NCBI GenBank assembly: GCA_002392655.1
Contig: DGHK01000011.1
Location: forward strand, 1 to 53,930
Direction of reading: 5' to 3'
From: Lachnospiraceae bacterium UBA3850
GTDB taxonomy: Bacteria > Bacillota > Clostridia > Lachnospirales > Lachnospiraceae
DNA: 53,930 nucleotides
This document shows positions 49,172 to 53,930 of this stretch, one piece after another. Under the pieces are notes generated by a model. It ran no database searches. It was not told the origin of the DNA and worked only from the letters and a program-made list of their open reading frames with translations. Both the position numbers and the translations under genes were made by a program. The first letter of the stretch is position 1. Each line of letters begins with the position of its first letter.

Positions 49172-52100
49172 TTGAAGGATAGATACAATATATCGCTAAT
49201 AATTATTATAACGCTGTTTCTGGTTGGCTCTTTCGTTTTTTATTCGGGACTTATAACAGAGCGTTTAAATGCAGAAGGTCAGACGGATGTTGCAACAGAC
49301 AGCGATGCGGGGCAACAAAAGGAAGAGGACTCCTTGATAGATGCCGAGATGCGTCCATTTATGACGGAGGGGGATGCACTGATTTTTGATAATGAGGATG
49401 GGCTTATCGGTAATTCTTCCGTTCCGGATCCTGAGTACAGGCCGGTAGGAGATAAGAGACCTATGACAAACAGTGCAGACTGGTGGGAGGATGCAAAGAA
49501 CTATATAACCGCAACCTTCGGAGTGGTGGATGGCCAGTACAACACATCCGATAGTGCACCTCCGGCCGGAAATATATGGTGTGCAGGACTGGTATCAAGA
49601 GTTATGAATAATTCTTATCCGGATGGAAATAAGATCGGAATCACAGAAAGTGTGGAGGTCCTTTATAATGAGATAACTGCATCCGGTGATTACGAGTTCA
49701 TAGGAGAGGGATATGTATCTGACTTTGTGGACATCGTCGAAAGTACAAAGGCCGGCGATATCATGCTGCTCATGTCCCCGACATCTGGTGGAGGTTGGAA
49801 ATGGACGCACTCACAGCTGATCACATACTATGGCTACATTTACAGTCAGGGAGCCGGTGGAAAGATCCGGATGAATACATTTGATGCTTATAATCAATAT
49901 GGCGCGTATGATCCGACACTTTCGTCAGGTTATTACTATTATATATACAGGTATAAAACGGCTCCGAGCTCTTATCTCGGAATCAAGAAAGTTGGTTCGT
50001 ATTCTGAGAATGCATACAATAATGTCTGGTTTGAGGCTTATGATGAGGTTGGAAATTATCTGGGGGCATATATGACCGGAGCAGCTGATGATGAGAGCGG
50101 CGGTTATGCATATTACCTGAGAAATTCATCGGATGACCTCTCGTATGTTCTTGAGGATGGTGGTATCCCGCTTCCGGTGGGTAGTACGGTGTATCTCTAT
50201 GAACAGGGTATAAAATCAGGAAGCACCTATGTTCTGCCTGATGGAGCGAGTGGTTATGCCGGAATCTGTGGAAGTGAGTGGAGCTATGTTTACGGACCAC
50301 AGAAGGAGTACTATATCGAGCTTGAGACTGTTGGATATGATGATTGGACTGCATCTAATGCATATATAGTTGAGGAACCTGAAATAGAGGGCGAAGTCAC
50401 ACCTATTTCGTATGGCAAATTGTCGCTTAAAAAGAAGGTAAGGAGTGAGTATAGCTTATATACTCAGGACAGAAACAGATTCTCGCTGGAAGGGGCCAGG
50501 TATCAGATACAGTCAGAGGATGGACGTTTAAATTATTATCTGGAAACAGACGCATCAGGTGTAGCGTTCTTACTTGATTCAAAAGGAAAGAGGACAAAGG
50601 TTTCCGTTATAGAGGATGTCCCCCTCGGGAAGTATTACTGCTGGGAAACAAAGGCAAGCAAGGGCTATAAGATAGACAGTGAGTGCAGTGAAAGTAATAA
50701 GAAGTCCGTAGTTTTGACTGAGGAAAACAGGAATGGCGAGTTTGTTTCTAATGAAGTTCCGGAGGTAAGCTTTCTCGGAGGACTTCAGCTAATTAAGAAG
50801 TCGTCAGAGGACTATACAAAGGATAATAAAAATTATGATCTTAGGGCAGAGTACGAAGTTTATAATTCGACGGGAGCGGTAGCCGGAAGAATAAATACCA
50901 ATGAACAGGGAGGTGGATACCTGGGTGGCCTTCCGAGCGGAAAGTATACAGTAAAGGAGACAAAGGCCGGAAAAGGTTTCAAACTGGATGAGACAACATA
51001 TAATATACAGATAAGTGTACCAAACGCGGGCACCTATATCTATGATGGAGTCGACTACAGCGCAGTATTTGAACCGGGCTACTATAGAGAAAAAAATAAG
51101 GATATTTCCGGACTCAGTAATTCAGGCCTGCTAGAGCATTTTGCAAAACATGGACTATCGGAAGGAAGAAGAGCGTCTGCTTACTTTGATGTAAGCTTTT
51201 ATGCAAAGAAGAAGGGGCTTTCAAACTATGAAGCATTTAAACATTATCTGGGATTTGGAATCTATGAAAGTGAAAATGCGGCACCGGATGATTATTTGAA
51301 TCAGACTATCGCGGCGGGAGTTTATCAGAATAATAGTTCTAAACCGGTGACGGTTTCCTTTGAAACGCCTGATAATTATAAGAAAGGGCTCACTATTGAA
51401 AAGTATGATAAGTACTCCGGAAGAATGACAGTAGAAGGAGAAGGCACGCTCGAGGGGGCTCAGTTTGAGATATCATACTATGCACTTGATACTCTGGAGA
51501 ATATAGAAGAGAAGGAAGCCGACAGTGTATGGCATGTCACCACTCGTCTGGGAGAAGACGGAAGATATCTGGCCATACTGAATGAGGAGTATATGACTCC
51601 GGATGGAGAACAGTCAGAACTATACATAGATGAAAAAGGAGATATATTTATTCCCTTCGGCGTCGTTAAGATAGAAGAGATTGGTTCTCCGACGGGATAC
51701 ACCTTAAATGATGTGGCTTATGAAGCGGACGGTGAGCGTCAGGCAGAGCCGGTGCTTTTGATGATAAACGAAGAGAGTGATTTTTCTGGAAAGGTAAGTG
51801 TATATGATGAAGCGATAAGGGGAAATATCAAGCTGGTGAAGAGAACCTTTGAGGACGATTATCCTATGAGTGGTGTTGACTTTGAGGTAAAGAGTGTAAA
51901 AAGTGGAGAGACTCTGATAATCACAACGGACGAAAATGGATGTGCGACAACTGAGGGGCTGTGGATGAGTGCTGCAGAGGATGGAGAAGATATAGAGCCA
52001 AAGGAGGGCGTGGGTGCACTTCCGTACGGTGAATATACGGTCTCCGAACTCAGATGTGACGCGAATATGGATAAGCAGCTTGAACCGCCGATAACGGTAA

Positions 52101-53218
52101 GGATAGAAGAAGAGATGACATATGATGCATTTGATCCTTCAAATACCGAACCTATAATCAGAAATGTGCCACTTCCAGAGATAGGGACGACGGCGCATGA
52201 AAAAGACAGCGAGCTTGATGTCGCTTCCCTGTCGTCGGATATAACATTTGTTGATACTGTTGAATACAAATACCTAAAGGCGGACACTGAGTATACATTA
52301 TTGGGAAAGCTAATGGTGAAGGATGCTAGTGGTCAGGTCGCTGAGATGCTTAAGGATGGAAATCCTATAACGGTAAAAAAGACCTTCAGGACTGAAGAAG
52401 GAAATGAGAAAAGTATATATGAAAAAAATGGAAGCGTTGATATGGCGTTCGAGGGAATTGATGTGAGAGGACTCGAGGGAAAATCACTGGTGTTCTACGA
52501 ATATCTGTATCTGGGTGACAGTGTAGATGAAGAGGCAGAATATGAAGGCTATGAGGATGAGGATATATTCCCGGTTTCACACGAGAATCCGGACGATGAA
52601 GCTCAGACTATACATGTCGCAAGGATTGGTACAAAGGCGCATGAAAAAGGATCTGATTCAAATGTGATAGAACGCAATAAAGACATAGTCATAATTGATA
52701 CAGTAAAATATGAAAATGTTACTGTCGGCGAAACATATAGGTTAGAAGGTGTACTATATGATAAGAAAACCGGTGAGCCAATTAAGGTAGATGGAAAAGA
52801 GATAATTACGTCTGGATCATTTGTGGCAGAGAAGGAGTCAGGTGAAGTTGATGTGGAGTTCAACTTTGATGCTGAGAAAATAAGCAGTACTTCTATTGTT
52901 GTTTTTGAGACTATGTATGATACGGAAGGAAGAGTAGTTGCAGAGCATAAGGATATAGAAGATAAGGATCAGACTATTACCGTTACTGAAAAAGTGGTCA
53001 GCAAAGAGGAAAAGAAGGAAGATAAGCTGGAAGAAGAAAAGCTGGAAGAGAAAGGGGAAGCGGAGTTACCTGTGGTTGAAAAAAACGAGGCAGCAAAAGC
53101 AGCTTCTGGAAAGCCTAAAACCGGTGATAGTGTATATGTTAAACTAGTTATTATATATATGATAATTGCAGGTGCGATGATAATGTTTATCATATATAAG
53201 AAGAAAAAGGATAATTAA
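49172..53218 (+). CDS. large wall-anchored surface protein with papain-like, SpaA and VaFE-type domains
   Basis: A 1348-residue protein from TTG 49172 (AGGAGG at 49159-49164). Residues 7-28 are a signal helix. Residues about 105-260 look like an NlpC/P60- or CHAP-like fold with Cys137 in NIWCAGL and His213 in WTHSQL. SpaA/Cna-B-type beta domains occupy about 415-530, 537-625, 740-860 and 885-995, interrupted at about 633-710 by a FAKHGLSEGRRASAYFDVSFY-type repeat. Two VaFE-type domains (about 1003-1150 and 1152-1275) follow, then a Lys/Glu linker and an anchor: PKTGD at 1315-1319, a hydrophobic helix and a basic tail. The site reads KPKTG rather than LPxTG. It is probably an adhesin or pilus-tip-like protein. 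Confidence 0.88.
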   Translation: MKDRYNISLIIIITLFLVGSFVFYSGLITERLNAEGQTDVATDSDAGQQKEEDSLIDAEMRPFMTEGDALIFDNEDGLIGNSSVPDPEYRPVGDKRPMTNSADWWEDAKNYITATFGVVDGQYNTSDSAPPAGNIWCAGLVSRVMNNSYPDGNKIGITESVEVLYNEITASGDYEFIGEGYVSDFVDIVESTKAGDIMLLMSPTSGGGWKWTHSQLITYYGYIYSQGAGGKIRMNTFDAYNQYGAYDPTLSSGYYYYIYRYKTAPSSYLGIKKVGSYSENAYNNVWFEAYDEVGNYLGAYMTGAADDESGGYAYYLRNSSDDLSYVLEDGGIPLPVGSTVYLYEQGIKSGSTYVLPDGASGYAGICGSEWSYVYGPQKEYYIELETVGYDDWTASNAYIVEEPEIEGEVTPISYGKLSLKKKVRSEYSLYTQDRNRFSLEGARYQIQSEDGRLNYYLETDASGVAFLLDSKGKRTKVSVIEDVPLGKYYCWETKASKGYKIDSECSESNKKSVVLTEENRNGEFVSNEVPEVSFLGGLQLIKKSSEDYTKDNKNYDLRAEYEVYNSTGAVAGRINTNEQGGGYLGGLPSGKYTVKETKAGKGFKLDETTYNIQISVPNAGTYIYDGVDYSAVFEPGYYREKNKDISGLSNSGLLEHFAKHGLSEGRRASAYFDVSFYAKKKGLSNYEAFKHYLGFGIYESENAAPDDYLNQTIAAGVYQNNSSKPVTVSFETPDNYKKGLTIEKYDKYSGRMTVEGEGTLEGAQFEISYYALDTLENIEEKEADSVWHVTTRLGEDGRYLAILNEEYMTPDGEQSELYIDEKGDIFIPFGVVKIEEIGSPTGYTLNDVAYEADGERQAEPVLLMINEESDFSGKVSVYDEAIRGNIKLVKRTFEDDYPMSGVDFEVKSVKSGETLIITTDENGCATTEGLWMSAAEDGEDIEPKEGVGALPYGEYTVSELRCDANMDKQLEPPITVRIEEEMTYDAFDPSNTEPIIRNVPLPEIGTTAHEKDSELDVASLSSDITFVDTVEYKYLKADTEYTLLGKLMVKDASGQVAEMLKDGNPITVKKTFRTEEGNEKSIYEKNGSVDMAFEGIDVRGLEGKSLVFYEYLYLGDSVDEEAEYEGYEDEDIFPVSHENPDDEAQTIHVARIGTKAHEKGSDSNVIERNKDIVIIDTVKYENVTVGETYRLEGVLYDKKTGEPIKVDGKEIITSGSFVAEKESGEVDVEFNFDAEKISSTSIVVFETMYDTEGRVVAEHKDIEDKDQTITVTEKVVSKEEKKEDKLEEEKLEEKGEAELPVVEKNEAAKAASGKPKTGDSVYVKLVIIYMIIAGAMIMFIIYKKKKDN

Positions 53219-53226
53219 TGTTTTTT

Positions 53227-53260
53227 CGGGCAGGGAGAGACAGCTCTCTGCCCGATATTT
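53227..53260 (+). terminator. terminator after the surface protein gene
   Basis: CGGGCAGGGAGAG (53227-53239) pairs with CTCTCTGCCCG (53244-53254). The T-tail (ATATTT) is weak, while the six T residues before it would make it efficient for leftward transcription. Confidence 0.75.
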
Positions 53261-53301
53261 GTAGATAATTTAATATAATAAAAAAAAGTTAAAAATAGAT
53301 A

Positions 53302-53330
53302 TTGACATGCATATTTAGTTTTGCTATTAT
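53302..53330 (+). promoter_or_regulatory. tRNA-Ser/rRNA operon promoter
   Basis: TTGACA (53302-53307) and TATTAT (53325-53330) with a 17-base spacer and a TG just before the -10. It is the strongest promoter sequence in the window. Upstream is a run of A/T (53271-53300), which could act as an UP element. Confidence 0.92.
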
Positions 53331-53336
53331 AGACAA

Positions 53337-53365
53337 AGTCGCTGGAAAAAAGGCGACTACTTTTT
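53337..53365 (+). promoter_or_regulatory. terminator-like hairpin at the start of the tRNA/rRNA transcript
   Basis: AGTCGC (53337-53342) pairs with GCGACT (53353-53358), then AC and five T residues. The stem begins at the expected transcription start. It may be a 5' stabilising stem or an attenuator. Confidence 0.45.
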
Positions 53366-53405
53366 ACGAGCTTGAGATAGAAACTCAGCTCTGAAAATTC
53401 TACAT

Positions 53406-53491
53406 GGAGAGGTATCGAAGTGGTCATAACGAGGCGGTCTTGAAAACCGTTTGTCCGCAAGGGCACATGGGTTCGAATCCCATCCTCTCCG
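53406..53491 (+). tRNA. tRNA-Ser (anticodon TGA)
   Basis: An 86-base tRNA with 7-bp acceptor stem GGAGAGG/CCTCTCC, anticodon stem GCGGT/ACCGT with loop CTTGAAA (anticodon TGA), a long variable arm typical of class II tRNAs and T-arm ATGGG-TTCGAAT-CCCAT. The discriminator base is G as expected for serine. CCA is not encoded. Confidence 0.96.
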
Positions 53492-53532
53492 CTCATCGAT
53501 TTTACTATCGATTGATTATGATTCAGTTATTT

Positions 53533-53621
53533 GGAGAAGTACCCAAGTGGCTGAAGGGGCTCGCCTGGAAAGTGAGTAGGTCGAGAGTATCGGCGCGAGG
53601 GTTCAAATCCCTCCTTCTCCG
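53533..53621 (+). tRNA. tRNA-Ser (anticodon GGA)
   Basis: An 89-base class II tRNA with acceptor stem GGAGAAG/CTTCTCC, anticodon stem CTCGC/GTGAG, loop CTGGAAA (anticodon GGA), long variable arm and T-arm GAGGG-TTCAAAT-CCCTC. Discriminator G. CCA is not encoded. It lies 41 bases after the first tRNA-Ser, in the same transcript. Confidence 0.96.
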
Positions 53622-53654
53622 TATTCTTGGATAAACTATCCTACTGAATCAAGC

Positions 53655-53666
53655 GTACTTTAACAA
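53655..53666 (+). promoter_or_regulatory. boxA-like antitermination site
   Basis: GTACTTTAACAA resembles the rRNA boxA core (CTTTAACAA). It lies in the leader between the tRNAs and 16S rRNA, the expected place for NusB/NusE loading. Confidence 0.6.
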
Positions 53667-53685
53667 CAGAATAATGATGACAACC

Positions 53686-53736
53686 CCGAAAATTCTTTTA
53701 AGACAGTTCAACAAGGTTGAACAAAAGAATATTCGG
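53686..53736 (+). other. long pre-16S leader hairpin
   Basis: CCGAAAATTCTTTT (53686-53699) pairs with AAAAGAATATTCGG (53723-53736) with one mismatch. It continues, after a six-base bulge, as GTTCAAC/GTTGAAC (53706-53712 and 53716-53722) with an AAG loop. A likely processing or folding element of the pre-rRNA leader. Confidence 0.7.
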
Positions 53737-53812
53737 AACTGAACGAATCAAAACCTAACAGTAAGTTTTGGAATGGTAAAACGTTAACGTTTAAACTATT
53801 GCAAGGACAAAA

Positions 53813-53930
53813 TCTTTTTTGAGAGTTTGATCCTGGCTCAGGATAAACGCTGGCGGCGTGCTTAACACATGCAAGTCGAACGGAGTGGTTCTCCCGAGGA
53901 TTGATGGTGCTTGCACCTGATTGACTCATT
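53813..53930 (+). rRNA. rrs: 16S ribosomal RNA, 5' part
   Basis: The universal start GAGAGTTTGATCCTGGCTC is at 53821, followed by AACGCTGGCGGCGTGCTTAA and ACATGCAAGTCGAACGGAG. The gene runs off the window after variable region V1 begins. The sequence is of Lachnospiraceae/clostridial type. The exact 5' end is estimated. Confidence 0.96.

Noticed and set aside
53215..53496. Minus-strand open frame across the terminator and tRNA-Ser
   Set aside because: It is antisense to a clear tRNA and the rRNA operon promoter; no coding signals.

Overview
The window is low-GC Firmicutes DNA, most likely from an anaerobic plant-fibre-degrading member of the Lachnospiraceae. The evidence is the start of a 16S rRNA gene of clostridial type at the right edge, Shine-Dalgarno (SD) sites of the AGGAGG type, several TTG starts, a CIRCE heat-shock operator, a GH9 cellulase and GH26 mannanase, and a Gram-positive type Tad pilus locus. 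I cannot fix the genus from about 118 bases of 16S.

Layout. 1-1300: the tail of an IS200/IS605 transposase, then a LytTR response regulator and a strong terminator. 1327-16097: eleven co-directional genes forming a dense phosphothreonine signalling locus. It has two PP2C phosphatases, two Ser/Thr kinases (one soluble with its own FHA domain, one membrane-bound with an external domain) and ten FHA domains spread over nine proteins. The FHA proteins include two GarA-like zinc-ribbon proteins, a receptor-like protein with an external vWA domain, an ABCG-type exporter with two FHA domains (the architecture of mycobacterial Rv1747) and an FHA-anchored trypsin-like protease. I regard this as the most interesting system here: a kinase/phosphatase pair would set the phosphorylation state of threonines read by a set of membrane effectors. 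16081-22486 (minus strand): mutS2, a two-component system, an Lrp/AsnC regulator and a class I aminotransferase. 22700-29555: sbcDC, a YhaM-type exoribonuclease and glmM.

29640-38310 is an accessory carbohydrate and surface region: GH26 enzyme (minus), secreted repeat protein, Hsp20 under CIRCE control (minus), then an apparent operon of a eukaryote-type HisA, a GH9 lipoprotein cellulase and a YfhO membrane protein. 38384-40156 is a stand-alone hybrid sensor kinase with its own promoter.

40521-53218 is a Tad/Flp pilus locus: TadZ, TadA, TadB, an enlarged TadC, Flp pilin, three further proteins with pilin-like N-termini, an FHA protein and a 1348-residue surface protein with a papain-like domain, SpaA/VaFE-type repeats and a PKTGD wall anchor. 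The FHA protein suggests the pilus is also under phosphothreonine control, possibly from the kinases of the first locus. No prepilin peptidase or sortase is in the window.

53302-53930 begins an rRNA operon: consensus promoter, two tRNA-Ser genes (TGA and GGA anticodons), boxA-like site, long leader hairpin and the first bases of 16S rRNA.
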